Assembly (NCBI GenBank): GCA_015521465.1
Contig: WAOD01000053.1
Span: forward strand, 1-51,362
Length of the DNA: 51,362 bases
Source: DHVE2 group archaeon
GTDB lineage: Archaea > Thermoplasmatota > Thermoplasmata > Thermoplasmatales > Aciduliprofundaceae
Direction: 5' to 3'
The position numbers were made by a program, and so were the translations under genes. Numbering within the stretch: position 1 is the stretch's first letter; each line of letters starts with the position of its first letter. This document shows positions 27,884-37,367 of the stretch, piece by piece. Under the pieces are notes generated by a model. It was not told the DNA's origin and made no database searches. It saw nothing but the letters and a program-made list of their open reading frames with translations.

Positions 27884-28600
27884 ATGGATGAGAGGATATT
27901 TATAAAAGAAAATGTTAGACGAATGCTCATCCGAGAATTCGTTATGGAAGAGGTCAGATCTGCTGGATTTGGAGGAATTGAAATTCAGCGTACTCCTCTT
28001 GGTACAAGGATTGTTCTTGAAGTGGAGCGTCCCGGTCTTGTGATTGGGAGAAAAGGTGCTAAGATTAAGGAACTCACTGATGTTCTTCAGGAGAAATTTG
28101 GGGTTGAAAATCCCATGATTGAGGTTAGGGAGAGTGAGAACCCGTATCTTAATGCCCAAATCATGGCCGAAAAATTGGCTTTTGCGCTGGAAAGGGGCTG
28201 GCATTTCAGGAGGGCAGGTCATTCTACTTTGAGGCGCATAATGGATGCTGGAGCCAAAGGCGCTCAAATTATTATTTCTGGAAAGCTTACTGGTGACCGT
28301 TCCAGAACGGAGAAATTTACCAAGGGCACTGTTAAATACAATGGCCATCCTGTCGAACTTGTAAGGAAGGGTCGTGCGGTGGCTAAAACCAAGCCCGGTA
28401 TAATTGGTGTTACCGTAAAAATAATGCCCCCTGATGCAAAGTTGCCTGATGAGATAAATGTCATTCCTGAAGGTGCCTTGAAAGGAGATGAGGATAATAA
28501 TACTGTTGAAGGGTCTGTTGAAAATAATGAAGAAAAAGTAGAGGTGAGCGACAATGTCGAAGGAGCTAAAAGCGAAGCAGATACGGGAAATGAGTCATGA
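27884..28600 (+). CDS. rps3: Ribosomal protein uS3 with acidic tail
   Basis: 238 residues. The N-terminal KH domain has RPGLVIGRKGAKIKELTDVL, and the S3 C-domain has GWHFRRAGHSTLRRIMDAGAKGAQIIISGKL. The last ~45 residues (after LPDEINVIPEG) form an acidic, Asn/Glu-rich tail of unknown role. I choose ATG 27884, 7 nt after AGGAGG, over ATG 27878, which would be only 1 nt from it. The 3' end overlaps rpl29 by 47 nt, so part of the tail is encoded inside L29. Confidence 0.95.
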   Translation: MDERIFIKENVRRMLIREFVMEEVRSAGFGGIEIQRTPLGTRIVLEVERPGLVIGRKGAKIKELTDVLQEKFGVENPMIEVRESENPYLNAQIMAEKLAFALERGWHFRRAGHSTLRRIMDAGAKGAQIIISGKLTGDRSRTEKFTKGTVKYNGHPVELVRKGRAVAKTKPGIIGVTVKIMPPDAKLPDEINVIPEGALKGDEDNNTVEGSVENNEEKVEVSDNVEGAKSEADTGNES

Positions 28601-28760
28601 AGAGCGTATGGAGAAGCTTGGAGCGCTTCGAGAAGAACTTATGCACGAGATGGGAATCAGTGCCATGGGCGGTGCGCCCACTAGTCCGGGAAAGATAAGG
28701 AGTCTTAAAAGGCAGATTGCTAGGATTCTAACGGTGATGGGAGAGGAAGGTGCTGATTAA
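28554..28760 (+). CDS. rpl29: Ribosomal protein uL29
   Basis: 68 residues; two long helices with ELKAKQIREMSHEERMEKLG and KIRSLKRQIARILTVMGEE. It begins 47 nt inside rps3 after GAGGTGAGCG, an unusually long overlap for this operon. Its stop overlaps the next ATG by 1 nt (TAATG). The eIF1-like gene often found after rpl29 in archaea is absent. Confidence 0.94.
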   Translation: MSKELKAKQIREMSHEERMEKLGALREELMHEMGISAMGGAPTSPGKIRSLKRQIARILTVMGEEGAD

Positions 28761-29044
28761 TGAGGAATTATGGTAACATGGAACTCCATGAGCTTATCGG
28801 CTTGGACGTTTGTGTGGTGAAGTCTACTAATCCACTTCAGGTAGGTATGTGTGGAAAAGTTATTGATGAGTCTAAAAATATGCTGATCATTATGAGTTCC
28901 ATGGGGCCTAAAAAGATTCAGAAAAAAGGAGCAAAGTTCGAGTTTGAGATTGAGGGTAAAACTAAATTAGTTGATGGTGGTATGATCAATTACAGGCCGC
29001 ATGAAAGAACAAAGAAGCTAATATGGAGGCGAAGGAAATGGTAA
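28760..29044 (+). CDS. rnp1: RNase P protein component 1 (Rpp29/Pop4)
   Basis: 94 residues, an Sm-like beta barrel that binds RNase P RNA and helps tRNA 5' processing. Visible motifs are ELIGLDVCVVKSTNPLQVGMCG, VIDESKNMLIIM and the closing strand FEFEIEGKTKLVDGGMINYRPHER. The position between rpl29 and rps17 is the classic euryarchaeal one. Confidence 0.93.
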   Translation: MRNYGNMELHELIGLDVCVVKSTNPLQVGMCGKVIDESKNMLIIMSSMGPKKIQKKGAKFEFEIEGKTKLVDGGMINYRPHERTKKLIWRRRKW

Positions 29045-29358
29045 GAGATATTGGTGTTGATGCCAAGTTTCCTGAAAAGGAATGCGATGATCCTAACTGC
29101 CCGTGGCATGGCTCCCTTAAGGTTAGGGGGCAGGTTATTGAGGGCGTTGTGATTTCAGATAAAATGGACAAGACTGTCGTGGTGGAGAGAGAGTACCTGC
29201 GCTATGATAAAAAGTATGAGAGGTACGAAAAGAGAAGGAGCAGGTATCATGTTCACAATCCGCCATGCATAGATGCGAAGGTTGGTGACCGTGTGAGGTT
29301 TATGGAATGCAGACCGATAGCCAAGAGTGTAAGCTTTGTTATAATTGAAAAGAGGTGA
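29038..29358 (+). CDS. rps17: Ribosomal protein uS17
   Basis: 106 residues, archaeal form with the Cys/His knuckle [12 protein letters not shown] near residue 18, then [19 protein letters not shown] and [24 protein letters not shown] 29038 is 8 nt after GGAGG and gives the standard MVRDIG start; the track uses 29023. Overlaps rnp1 by 7 nt. Confidence 0.95.
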   Translation: MVRDIGVDAKFPEKECDDPNCPWHGSLKVRGQVIEGVVISDKMDKTVVVEREYLRYDKKYERYEKRRSRYHVHNPPCIDAKVGDRVRFMECRPIAKSVSFVIIEKR

Positions 29359-29363
29359 GAAAG

Positions 29364-29762
29364 GTGAAGGGAATTGCGGGCAGTCAGGTTCGTGGTCTTC
29401 CAACAGGTGCCCAGTTGGTTTGCGCTGACAATACTGGTGCTAAGGTAGTGGAGATAATTCAGGTTCTGAATTTCCATACAACTCACAGACAGTATCCAGT
29501 TGCAGGAGTGGGGGATATGGTAATTGTCAGTGTTAAGAAAGGTTCTCCGGACATGAGAAAGAAGGTTTTTCCTGCGGTAATTGTCAGACAGAAGATGCCT
29601 TTTAAAAGGGCAGATGGTACTGTGGTTCAGTTTGAGGACAACGCATGCGTTATTACCACTGATAAAGGCGAGACGAAGGGTAGCGAAATCAAGGGTCCGG
29701 TTGCTCGTGAGGCCACCGAGCGTTGGCCGAGAATAGCAGCTATTTCCAGTATAATCGTGTGA
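29364..29762 (+). CDS. rpl14: Ribosomal protein uL14
   Basis: 132 residues, archaeal L23e-like. The start is ADNTGAK-containing [21 protein letters not shown], followed by [21 protein letters not shown] and [15 protein letters not shown] start at 29364 lies 5 nt after GAGGTGA and matches the usual N-terminus; the in-track GTG 29355 is inside the ribosome binding site. Confidence 0.95.
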   Translation: MKGIAGSQVRGLPTGAQLVCADNTGAKVVEIIQVLNFHTTHRQYPVAGVGDMVIVSVKKGSPDMRKKVFPAVIVRQKMPFKRADGTVVQFEDNACVITTDKGETKGSEIKGPVAREATERWPRIAAISSIIV

Positions 29763-29772
29763 GGTGATATAT

Positions 29773-30306
29773 ATGGTTTCACATCAGCCAAAAAAGCAAA
29801 GGAAAATGATATACGACGCACCGAAGCATCGCAGACAGAAGATGATGAAGTCGCATCTTAGCGTAAGTCTTTATGAGAAATACGGAATGAGGAATCTTGT
29901 TGTTCGTAAAGGAGATGTTGTCAGGGTTATGCGAGGTAAGTTCAGGGGTCATGAGGGCAAGGTCGTGGAAGTAAATCTCAAAAATATGAAGATTGCCATC
30001 GAAGGTGTGACTATACGAAGGACGGATAACAAGAGTGTCCAGTACTGGATGGATCCTTCCAACGTTGAGATTGTGAAGCTTGATTTGAGTGACCCCAAAC
30101 GCAAGGAGAAGATATATCGCATTGCGGAGGAAAGAAGGGGTATGATTGAGGAAGAAGAAGAATCCGAGGAAATGGAAGAAGTTGAAGAAGAAACTGAAAC
30201 GAATACTAATGTGAGTGGTGATAATGAAAATTCAGAGGTTGAGCCAGAGGTTCAGGATAATGAAGCTTCTGAGGAAGTGAATGAAGAGGTGAGTGAGAAT
30301 GAGTAA
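29773..30306 (+). CDS. rpl24: Ribosomal protein uL24 with long acidic tail
   Basis: 177 residues. The KOW domain is clear: VRKGDVVRVMRGKFRGHEGKV, then IAIEGVTIRRTDNKSVQYW. From about residue 120 the protein continues for roughly 57 residues almost only with Glu, Asp, Asn, Ser and Val. This tail has no basic residues for rRNA binding. The start ATG 29773 follows GAGGTGAT. It overlaps rps4e by 8 nt. Confidence 0.94.
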   Translation: MVSHQPKKQRKMIYDAPKHRRQKMMKSHLSVSLYEKYGMRNLVVRKGDVVRVMRGKFRGHEGKVVEVNLKNMKIAIEGVTIRRTDNKSVQYWMDPSNVEIVKLDLSDPKRKEKIYRIAEERRGMIEEEEESEEMEEVEEETETNTNVSGDNENSEVEPEVQDNEASEEVNEEVSENE

Positions 30307-31003
30307 GCACATGAAAAGGCTTGTTGTGCCTCGTATATGGAAGATACCCAGGAAAGAGTTTCCGTTTGCACCAAAGCCAAGTCCCGGTCCACATCCCGCG
30401 GACAGGTCATTGCCGCTGCTGATAATTCTAAGGGATGTGCTTCACTTTGCAGATAACAGGAGAGAGGCTATAAAAATATTGAATCGGAGGGTAGTTAGGG
30501 TAGATGGTAAAGTTAGAACGGACGCCAATTTCCCTGTGGGATTGATGGATGTTGTTACTATAGGTGATTCAAATTACAGAGTAGTGTATGATGTAAGGGG
30601 TAACCTGCGTTTGGTGGAAATACCGGATGATCATGCCCAGTGGAAATTGGTACGTATTGAAGACAAGACTGCAGTTAAGGGTGGAAAAATCGCTCTTAAT
30701 CTGCATGATGGGAGGAACATACTGTTGAACGAGAACCAGTACTCTACAGGTGATGTTTTGAAGATAAAAGTACCCACTCAGGAGATAATTGATAGTTATC
30801 CTCTTAAAGTAGGGAGCCTGGCGCTTATAATAGGGGGTGCTCATCGTGGGCAGATTGCGCATGTCAAGGAATACAAGGTTACAAAGAGTGCGTCTGACAA
30901 CATAGTTACATTTGAAGAGGGTTTTGAGACTCCAAAAAGAAATGTTTTCGTGGTTGGAGTGGGGAAGCCTGAAGTTACCATTCCTGAGGTGAGTGCCATA
31001 TGA
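30299..31003 (+). CDS. rps4e: Ribosomal protein eS4
   Basis: 234 residues. The N-terminal S4-type RNA-binding part has HMKRLVVPRIWKIPRKE and REAIKILNRRVVRVDGKVR. The middle domain has AQWKLVRIEDKTAVKGGKIALNLHDGRN, and a C-terminal KOW-like part has ALIIGGAHRGQIAHV. ATG 30299 is 6 nt after GAGGTGA. Found only in archaea and eukaryotes. Confidence 0.95.
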   Translation: MSKHMKRLVVPRIWKIPRKEFPFAPKPSPGPHPADRSLPLLIILRDVLHFADNRREAIKILNRRVVRVDGKVRTDANFPVGLMDVVTIGDSNYRVVYDVRGNLRLVEIPDDHAQWKLVRIEDKTAVKGGKIALNLHDGRNILLNENQYSTGDVLKIKVPTQEIIDSYPLKVGSLALIIGGAHRGQIAHVKEYKVTKSASDNIVTFEEGFETPKRNVFVVGVGKPEVTIPEVSAI

Positions 31004-31536
31004 ACGAGAAGAAGGTGAGTAATCCTATGCGCCGTATTGTCATTGACAAGGTGGTTATAAACATTGGCGTTGGAGAAGGTGGTGAGAAGCTCAGGAAAGC
31101 TGAAAAGGTAATTGACATTCTCACCGGTGGAGTAAAGCCAATGCACATGAAGGCCAAAAAGACAATAAGGGATTTCAATATTAGAAAGGGGCTTCCCATA
31201 GGCCTTAAAGTTACTCTGAGAGGTAAAAAAGCCGAGGATTTTCTCAATAGGGCACTGTGGGTTCGCGATTACAAAGTACCTAATTACTCCTTTGATGCGC
31301 AGGGTAACCTTAATTTTGGTATTTCTGATTACACTGAGTTTGAAGGTGTGAAGTACGATCCAGATATTGGTATATTTGGAATGGATATAAGCGTAGTGTT
31401 CAGGAGGCCGGGATATAGGGTTGCCAGGAGAAGGATAAAGAGGGCGAAGGTGCCCATGAGACACAGGGTGACCAGGGAAGAATCAATGCAGTTCATGAGG
31501 GATAACTTTAACCTCAACATACTGGAGGTGGAATAA
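31000..31536 (+). CDS. rpl5: Ribosomal protein uL5
   Basis: 178 residues, binds 5S rRNA in the central protuberance. Motifs: [43 protein letters not shown] and [26 protein letters not shown] overlap with rps4e; its stop overlaps the S14 ATG by 1 nt. Confidence 0.96.
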   Translation: MNEKKVSNPMRRIVIDKVVINIGVGEGGEKLRKAEKVIDILTGGVKPMHMKAKKTIRDFNIRKGLPIGLKVTLRGKKAEDFLNRALWVRDYKVPNYSFDAQGNLNFGISDYTEFEGVKYDPDIGIFGMDISVVFRRPGYRVARRRIKRAKVPMRHRVTREESMQFMRDNFNLNILEVE

Positions 31537-31697
31537 TGGTGCGCGTGGTACTTAGACCAAAGAAGAAGTTTGGAAGAAGCGAAGGATGCGTTCGCTGTGG
31601 TAGAAAGAGAGGTGTGATCAGACGATATGGGCTTCGACTCTGCAGGCAGTGCTTTAGGGAAGTTGCCTATGAGTTGGGGTTCAGGAAATATTCGTGA
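31536..31697 (+). CDS. rps14: Ribosomal protein uS14, zinc-binding type
   Basis: 53 residues, too short for the ORF track. The translation begins [17 protein letters not shown] and contains two CxxC pairs (CVRCGRKRG and CRQCFRE) forming the zinc site, ending [18 protein letters not shown] lies 6 nt before the ATG. It sits at the expected place between rpl5 and rps8. Confidence 0.95.
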   Translation: MVRVVLRPKKKFGRSEGCVRCGRKRGVIRRYGLRLCRQCFREVAYELGFRKYS

Positions 31698-31708
31698 GGT
31701 GATGAAAT

Positions 31709-32098
31709 ATGCAGAATGATCCTCTGAGTGATGCTCTTTCAAAAATAAACAACGCCGCTATGGCGGGAAGGAGGGAAATAAACATAAGACCTGCTTCAAA
31801 GTTGATTGGCCGTATACTAAAAATCATGGAAGAGCACGGATACGTTGAAGAGTTTGAGTATGTGGAAGATGGCCGTGGCGGTATGTTTAAGGTCAGGATA
31901 GCACCTACAATAAATAAGTGCGGTGCCATAAAGCCAAGATTTGCAGTCAAGAGGGACCAGATGGAAAAGTACGAGTCTCGCTATCTTCCCGCACAGGACT
32001 TTGGCATATTGATACTGACTACAAATAGAGGTGTGATGACTCATAGCGAGGCAAAGAAAATGGGTATGGGCGGAAAGCTCCTTGCCTATGTGTATTGA
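31709..32098 (+). CDS. rps8: Ribosomal protein uS8
   Basis: 129 residues. [22 protein letters not shown] opens the protein, [24 protein letters not shown] follows, and it ends GGKLLAYVY, as in archaeal S8 (S15a type). S8 is an early 16S rRNA binder and an autogenous repressor in E. coli. Preceded by GAGGTGAT. Confidence 0.96.
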   Translation: MQNDPLSDALSKINNAAMAGRREINIRPASKLIGRILKIMEEHGYVEEFEYVEDGRGGMFKVRIAPTINKCGAIKPRFAVKRDQMEKYESRYLPAQDFGILILTTNRGVMTHSEAKKMGMGGKLLAYVY

Positions 32099-32109
32099 GG
32101 TGATATAAG

Positions 32110-32646
32110 ATGCCAGTTGCACCAGAGGTTAAGTATACAATAAAAATCCCGGAAGACGTGAACGTGAGCTACGATGATTACGTTCTTACAGTCAAAGGAC
32201 CCAAGGGAGAGGTGAAGAGGGAGTTCATGCATGATCGCGTGTCTATGAGGATAGAAGATGGCTATGTGGTTGTGTACTGTGCTCTACCTAAAAAGAAGGA
32301 TTATGCAGTGGCAGGTACATGGAACTCCCACGTGAAAAATATGTTCAAAGGTGTTACTGAAGGCTTTGAGTATCACCTCAAGATTCTCTTTGCACACTTT
32401 CCTATGAAGGTTAGTGTTAAAGGAGATAAGGTTGTTATAGAGAACTTCCTTGGGGAAAGGTCTCCCAGGTATGCAAAGATATTCGGAGATGTTAAAGTTG
32501 AAGTCAAAGGAGATATGGTAATTGTGAAGAGCGTTAATAAAGAGCATGCGGGGCAAACTGCTGCGAATATTGAAAGAGCCACTCGCATAAAGGATAGGGA
32601 TCCCCGTGTGTTCCAGGATGGTATTTACATCATTAAAAAGGGGTGA
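32110..32646 (+). CDS. rpl6: Ribosomal protein uL6
   Basis: 178 residues with two related domains. The first has YDDYVLTVKGPKGEVKREF and the second KGDKVVIENFLGERSPRYAKI with VKSVNKEHAGQTAANIERATR. Archaeal/eukaryotic L9-like form, lying between rps8 and rpl32e. Confidence 0.95.
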   Translation: MPVAPEVKYTIKIPEDVNVSYDDYVLTVKGPKGEVKREFMHDRVSMRIEDGYVVVYCALPKKKDYAVAGTWNSHVKNMFKGVTEGFEYHLKILFAHFPMKVSVKGDKVVIENFLGERSPRYAKIFGDVKVEVKGDMVIVKSVNKEHAGQTAANIERATRIKDRDPRVFQDGIYIIKKG

Positions 32647-32651
32647 ATTAA

Positions 32652-33074
32652 ATGGTAAAGGCAAAACCCAAGCTTACAGATGAGGAAAAGCGACTCCTCA
32701 GGATCAGAAATGAGCTAAATCGCAAGCGCCCTAAGTTTAGGCGTCAGGAATGGTTCCGTTACAAGAGACTCGGAGACTCGTGGCGCAGGCCGAGAGGAAA
32801 GCATTCTAAAATGAGAGAACATAAGGGATATCGCCCCCCTGTTGTGGATTCAGGGTACCGTGGTCCAAAAAAAGTTCGTGGGTTGCATCCATCTGGCTTT
32901 AAAGAGGTTCTTGTGCATAATCCTGCAGAGCTTGATAAGATCAACCCTGAACGTGAAGCAGTAAGAATTGCCAGTAGGGTGGGTATGAAGAAAAGGCTTG
33001 AAATCGAAAAGAAAGCTGATGAGCTTGGCATACGGGTGCTAAATCCTCATCTATCCCGTGGAGGTGAGGAGTAA
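32652..33074 (+). CDS. rpl32e: Ribosomal protein eL32
   Basis: 140 residues. The conserved core [21 protein letters not shown] and [19 protein letters not shown] is present, with the helix [20 protein letters not shown]. Archaea/eukaryote-specific. Its stop overlaps the next start by 1 nt. Confidence 0.95.
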   Translation: MVKAKPKLTDEEKRLLRIRNELNRKRPKFRRQEWFRYKRLGDSWRRPRGKHSKMREHKGYRPPVVDSGYRGPKKVRGLHPSGFKEVLVHNPAELDKINPEREAVRIASRVGMKKRLEIEKKADELGIRVLNPHLSRGGEE

Positions 33075-33526
33075 TGGACGTTAAATTCCAGAGAAGACTT
33101 GCAGCTGAGATACTCAAGTGCGGGGTGGAGCGCGTATGGATAGACCCCAATGCATTGGACGAGATTAAGGAGGCCGTAACACGGGAAGATGTTCGCATGC
33201 TAATTAAACGTGGCCTTATAAAGAAAAAACAGGTTAAAGGTACTTCCCGTGTTAGGGCTAATTATCTGCGCAACCAGAAGGAGAAAGGAAGGCGCAGGGG
33301 TCCAGGTTCAAGAAAGGGCAAAAAGTACGCTCGCTATCCTCGCAAAGTTCGCTGGATGAAAAACATTCGGTCCATAAGGAGAACTCTTAGAGATTTGAGG
33401 GATTCAGGGAAGATAGATAGGCATACTTATCGTAGGTTCTATATGCTCGCTAAAGGTGGGACGTTTAAGAATAAAAACCATCTACTCATGCACATGAAAT
33501 CAGAGGGTTACATTAAGGAGGAATGA
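33074..33526 (+). CDS. rpl19e: Ribosomal protein eL19
   Basis: 150 residues. QRRLAAEILKCGVERVWIDPN at the N-terminus and the very basic GRRRGPGSRKGKKYARYP-like loop identify L19e. A C-terminal helix runs RRFYMLAKGGTFKNKNHL. Its stop overlaps the upstream ATG of rpl18. Confidence 0.95.
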   Translation: MDVKFQRRLAAEILKCGVERVWIDPNALDEIKEAVTREDVRMLIKRGLIKKKQVKGTSRVRANYLRNQKEKGRRRGPGSRKGKKYARYPRKVRWMKNIRSIRRTLRDLRDSGKIDRHTYRRFYMLAKGGTFKNKNHLLMHMKSEGYIKEE

Positions 33527-33528
33527 AT

Positions 33529-34026
33529 ATGGCAGAAAATGCAATATATAGGGTCAAGATGAGAAGGCGCAGAGAAGGTAAGACTGATTACAGGAAGCGC
33601 CTTGAATTGTTGAAGTCCGGTAAGCCAAGGGTTATCGTGAGGAAGACAAACAAAAGGATAATAATTCAAATTGCAGAGTATCACGAGGATGGAGATCGTA
33701 TCCTCCTCACTGTTACCTCTGATATGCTGAAAGATTATGGATGGAATCGTTCTTTCAAGAGTATTCCTGCTGCGTATCTCACAGGGTATCTTGCGGGTAA
33801 GAAAGCTGTAGAATGGAAAATAGGTAGTGGTGTTCTTGATATAGGAAGGCACCCTGCGATTTCAGGTACGCGTTTATTTGCGGCTCTCAAGGGTATGGTC
33901 GATGCTGGTTTAAAAATCCCCCACAGTGAGGAGGTTTATCCGGATGAAGATAGGCTGCATGGGAAGCATATTGGCGATGATGTGGAAAAGTTGTTTAACG
34001 AAGTTAAAGCTAAACTGGAGGTATGA
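33529..34026 (+). CDS. rpl18: Ribosomal protein uL18
   Basis: 165 residues, 5S rRNA binder, archaeal L5-like form: [22 protein letters not shown], then [16 protein letters not shown] and [21 protein letters not shown] start at ATG 33529, 7 nt after AAGGAGG; the track ATG 33523 would be only 1 nt from it. Confidence 0.95.
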   Translation: MAENAIYRVKMRRRREGKTDYRKRLELLKSGKPRVIVRKTNKRIIIQIAEYHEDGDRILLTVTSDMLKDYGWNRSFKSIPAAYLTGYLAGKKAVEWKIGSGVLDIGRHPAISGTRLFAALKGMVDAGLKIPHSEEVYPDEDRLHGKHIGDDVEKLFNEVKAKLEV

Positions 34027-34028
34027 TT

Positions 34029-34685
34029 ATGGTGGATTGGGAACCTAAAACAAGGTTGGGCAAGCTGGTGGCTGAAGGAAAGATCACATCTATGTCCCAG
34101 GCGCTTGAGAGCAAGCTGCCCTTGCGGGAGCCAGAAATAGTTGACGCTCTTATAGATAATCTCGAAGATGAGGTAATAGATGTACGTATGGTTCAGCGCA
34201 TGACCGATAGCGGGAGAAGAGTGAAGTTCTCGGTTATGGTGGCAGTTGGTAACGGAGATGGTTTTGTAGGTATTGGGACTGCCAAGGCCAAGGAAGTGGG
34301 TATGGCAATCCGCAAGGCGATTAGCAATGCAAAGCTCAATATAATTGAAATAAAGAGGGGCTGCGGTTCTTGGGAGTGCGGCTGTGGAATGCCTCACTCT
34401 GTACCTTTTAAGGTAACCGGCAGCTGTGGTTCTGTGCGTGTTACTTTAAAACCAGCCCCCAAGGGAGTGGGTCTTGCTGTAGGAGATGTGGCCAAGACTA
34501 TACTGAGGCTTGCTGGTATAAAGGATGTCTGGGGCTTTACTCAGGGGCATACAAAGACCACTGTTAATTACGCAATGGCCACTTTTGACGCCCTTCGCCA
34601 GACCACGGTTATGAGGATAAATTCCAGAATGGTGATGCCTATTTATAAAGGAGGTGTAGAGGATGTTAGCGGTAGTCAGAGTTAG
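34029..34685 (+). CDS. rps5: Ribosomal protein uS5
   Basis: 218 residues. The dsRBD-like part has [21 protein letters not shown]. The archaeal Cys-rich insert [18 protein letters not shown] and the core [21 protein letters not shown] follow. ATG 34029 is preferred because 34023 would directly abut the GGAGGT site. Overlaps rpl30 by 23 nt. Confidence 0.95.
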   Translation: MVDWEPKTRLGKLVAEGKITSMSQALESKLPLREPEIVDALIDNLEDEVIDVRMVQRMTDSGRRVKFSVMVAVGNGDGFVGIGTAKAKEVGMAIRKAISNAKLNIIEIKRGCGSWECGCGMPHSVPFKVTGSCGSVRVTLKPAPKGVGLAVGDVAKTILRLAGIKDVWGFTQGHTKTTVNYAMATFDALRQTTVMRINSRMVMPIYKGGVEDVSGSQS

Positions 34686-35142
34686 AGGCAGAACAGGTAT
34701 TAGAAAGGATATAGAAGATACCCTAAAAATGCTCAATCTCACTAGGATAAACCACTGTGTTCTTATTCCAGATACCCCTGCTTACAGGGGAATGCTTCAG
34801 AAAGTTAAAGATTACGTAACATGGGGTGAAATAAACGAAGAGGTAGCAATCAAGCTCATCTCAAAACGTGGACGCCTTTACGGTGACAAGCCCATAACTG
34901 ATGACTATGTGAAGGACACGATGGGATATCTGGGTATTGATGATTTTGTCAAGGCTCTTATCGGGGGAAAGGCTATGTACAAGGATATTCCAAACGTGAA
35001 ACCTGTGTTCAGGTTGCACCCGCCCCTAAAAGGATGGGGGACCACTAAAAGACATTACTCCGAAGGTGGCTCCCTAGGCTACAGGGGAGATGCTATAAAT
35101 TCGCTAATCCTCAGAATGCTGGGTCCGGGAGGTGACGAATAA
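34663..35142 (+). CDS. rpl30: Ribosomal protein uL30
   Basis: 159 residues in the long archaeal/eukaryotic (L7-like) form. Start [20 protein letters not shown] with [22 protein letters not shown] and the C-terminal [10 protein letters not shown]. The ATG lies 23 nt inside rps5 with GGAGGT upstream, giving translational coupling. Confidence 0.95.
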   Translation: MLAVVRVRGRTGIRKDIEDTLKMLNLTRINHCVLIPDTPAYRGMLQKVKDYVTWGEINEEVAIKLISKRGRLYGDKPITDDYVKDTMGYLGIDDFVKALIGGKAMYKDIPNVKPVFRLHPPLKGWGTTKRHYSEGGSLGYRGDAINSLILRMLGPGGDE

Positions 35143-35567
35143 TGGCAAAGAGAAGATCCAGGAAAATGAGAGGTTCTAATACACATGGTCACGGCATAAA
35201 GGGTCGCAGAGGTAAGGGTAGAAAGGGTGGAAAAGGTCTTCCTGGGATAGGTAAGCATCACTGGAGCTATGCTTTGAAGCATCCAGAGTATCTCTGGGGA
35301 AACCATGGTTTCACGTCGCACCACCCTAAAGAGGAAATTAAAGCCATCAATGTGGGCCAGTTAGATGAGAAAATAGAAGAACTCGTTAAGAATAAGATGG
35401 CTTTGTTTGGTGGGGATAAGTACGAGGTGGATCTTAGCATACTGGGTATAAACAAGTTGCTGGGAAGTGGAACTACCAAGAGGAAGATGATAGTTAAAGT
35501 TAAATATGCCAGTGAGATGGCAGTAGAGAAAATCCAGGAGGCAGGTGGTGAAGTAATCAATGCCTGA
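35142..35567 (+). CDS. rpl15: Ribosomal protein uL15
   Basis: 141 residues. The Gly/Lys/Arg-rich N-terminus (GSNTHGHGIKGRRGKGRKGG) threads into 23S rRNA, and the C-terminal globular part has KMIVKVKYASEMAVEKIQEAGGEV. Overlaps secY by 8 nt, as expected for the spc-type order L30-L15-secY. Confidence 0.95.
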   Translation: MAKRRSRKMRGSNTHGHGIKGRRGKGRKGGKGLPGIGKHHWSYALKHPEYLWGNHGFTSHHPKEEIKAINVGQLDEKIEELVKNKMALFGGDKYEVDLSILGINKLLGSGTTKRKMIVKVKYASEMAVEKIQEAGGEVINA

Positions 35568-37362
35568 AGAGGAGATTCCCAGGAAAAAGGGAGTGGCGCT
35601 CCCTATAGCGATCTCTTGGTTCATCTTCGCTTACCTGTATTTTTCCATTGTTGAGTGGAAACTCCTTGGATTTATGGATTTCTTTAACAAAATATTGATA
35701 GATAGATGGCTAGATTTTCTCATATTTTCTCTGTGGAGCATACCTCTTTTCTATCTCACTTATCTGATGGCCTCTTATGCCGGTGATAAAAGCAAGCTTT
35801 ACGGGTTGAGGCCAGTTATCGATTACCTGCCCATAATCAAAAAGCCAAAGGGACACGTTCAATTCAAGGAAAAAATGATATGGACAATATCTGTACTGCT
35901 CCTTTACTTTGGATTGACTAATATATATATTTACGGGGTTGACCAGCAGAAAGTTGTGGATCTGTTTGCATCTTTCAGGGCGATAATGGCAGGTGCTTCT
36001 GGATCTCTTATGCACCTTGGTATTGGCCCAATAGTTACCGCGAGTATAATTATGCAGTTATTTGTTGGTGCTAAAATATTCAATATAGACCTTACAAAGG
36101 AAGAGGATAAAGCAATATACCAGGGTACTCAAAAACTGCTTGTTGTAATAATGATATTTGTGGAGGCGGTTCCTCAGGTGTTTGGGTACCTTCAGCCGTC
36201 CAATGCTTTTGTTAGTGGCTTAAACGCCTATGCTCCTGGTTACGGGGATTTCTTGGCAAAGTTGATAATTGTGCTGCAGTTGTTCTTTGGCTCATATTTA
36301 GTGTTCCTTATGGATGAACTCGTATCTAAGTGGGGTATTGGCTCTGGTATATCTCTCTTCATTGCGGCGGGAGTTTCTCAGGCGATATTCACTGGAACAG
36401 TGAACTGGATTCCTTCAAACGAAACTATGCCTGTGAGCCTGTCCAATCCTCCGAGCGGGTGCATTCCAAAAGCTGTGTATATGCTTCAGAACATGAGTGC
36501 TGCTCAGTTATTTGGAGGTGGTATTGAGCGTATTCTGTTTGCGCCTCCAAATCCTATAATCGCTTTGCTGGGTACGACATTGATATTCTTCCTTGTGGCT
36601 TATGCACAAAGTACTAAGATAGAAATTCCGCTTGCCCACGAACGTGCGAGAGGTGCAAGGGGCAGATATCCAATCAAGTTGATGTACTCTTCAAACATAC
36701 CAGTTATATTGACTTCTGCTCTTCTGGCGAACGTTGCCATGTGGTCAATGCTCTTCTGGTCAAATCCCACGCTTAGCAAAGTGCCACTATTGGGACACAA
36801 CCCGTGGATTGGGCAGTATCCCACTCCAGAACAGGCACAGCAGTGGGGTATTCAACCTACCACGCCTATTGGTGGATTGGCGTATTATCTTAACAGAGTT
36901 CGTGGGCTGGCATACTGGCTCTTGCCGTTGATGAATCCACAGATGTATTACCAGGTATTCACTTATCAAACTTACTGGCAGCTGGTGGCTCACGTTATCG
37001 TCTTTGTTAGCTTCATGATAGGTATGAGTATCCTCTTTGCAAAGTTCTGGATTGAAACTGCCAATATGAATGCCAAAGCCATTGCAAAGCAGATTCAATC
37101 AAGTGGTATGCAAATTCCTGGTTTTAGAAGGAGCCCTGCAGTACTTGAGAGGATACTTAACAAGTATATACCTGCAGTGACTATTCTCAGTGGTTTTCTC
37201 ATAGGTGCCCTTGCCGCTTTTGCAGATTTAATAGGTACAGTGGGTAATACATCTGGTACGGGTGTGCTGCTTACAGTGGGTATATTCATACAGTTCTACG
37301 AGGCTATGGGAAGAGAGCAGCTTATGGAGATGCATCCTGTGATAAGACAGTTCTTTGAGTGA
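35560..37362 (+). CDS. secY: Preprotein translocase subunit SecY with extra N-terminal helices
   Basis: Pore subunit of the Sec translocon in the cytoplasmic membrane. The canonical protein is recognisable from IKKPKGHVQFKEKMIWT (about residue 90) through MHLGIGPIVTASIIMQL (plug and TM2 region), WGIGSGISLFIAAGV and the cytoplasmic loop RARGARGRYPIKLMYSSNIPVIL to the C-terminal GTGVLLTVGIFIQFYE. It is 600 residues, while many archaeal SecY are near 440-480. About 90 extra residues at the N-terminus carry two more hydrophobic helices (VALPIAISWFIFAYLYF and FLIFSLWSIPLFYLTYLM); the middle loops are also long. It overlaps rpl15 by 8 nt. Confidence 0.95.
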   Translation: MPEEEIPRKKGVALPIAISWFIFAYLYFSIVEWKLLGFMDFFNKILIDRWLDFLIFSLWSIPLFYLTYLMASYAGDKSKLYGLRPVIDYLPIIKKPKGHVQFKEKMIWTISVLLLYFGLTNIYIYGVDQQKVVDLFASFRAIMAGASGSLMHLGIGPIVTASIIMQLFVGAKIFNIDLTKEEDKAIYQGTQKLLVVIMIFVEAVPQVFGYLQPSNAFVSGLNAYAPGYGDFLAKLIIVLQLFFGSYLVFLMDELVSKWGIGSGISLFIAAGVSQAIFTGTVNWIPSNETMPVSLSNPPSGCIPKAVYMLQNMSAAQLFGGGIERILFAPPNPIIALLGTTLIFFLVAYAQSTKIEIPLAHERARGARGRYPIKLMYSSNIPVILTSALLANVAMWSMLFWSNPTLSKVPLLGHNPWIGQYPTPEQAQQWGIQPTTPIGGLAYYLNRVRGLAYWLLPLMNPQMYYQVFTYQTYWQLVAHVIVFVSFMIGMSILFAKFWIETANMNAKAIAKQIQSSGMQIPGFRRSPAVLERILNKYIPAVTILSGFLIGALAAFADLIGTVGNTSGTGVLLTVGIFIQFYEAMGREQLMEMHPVIRQFFE

Positions 37363-37367
37363 TGTCT

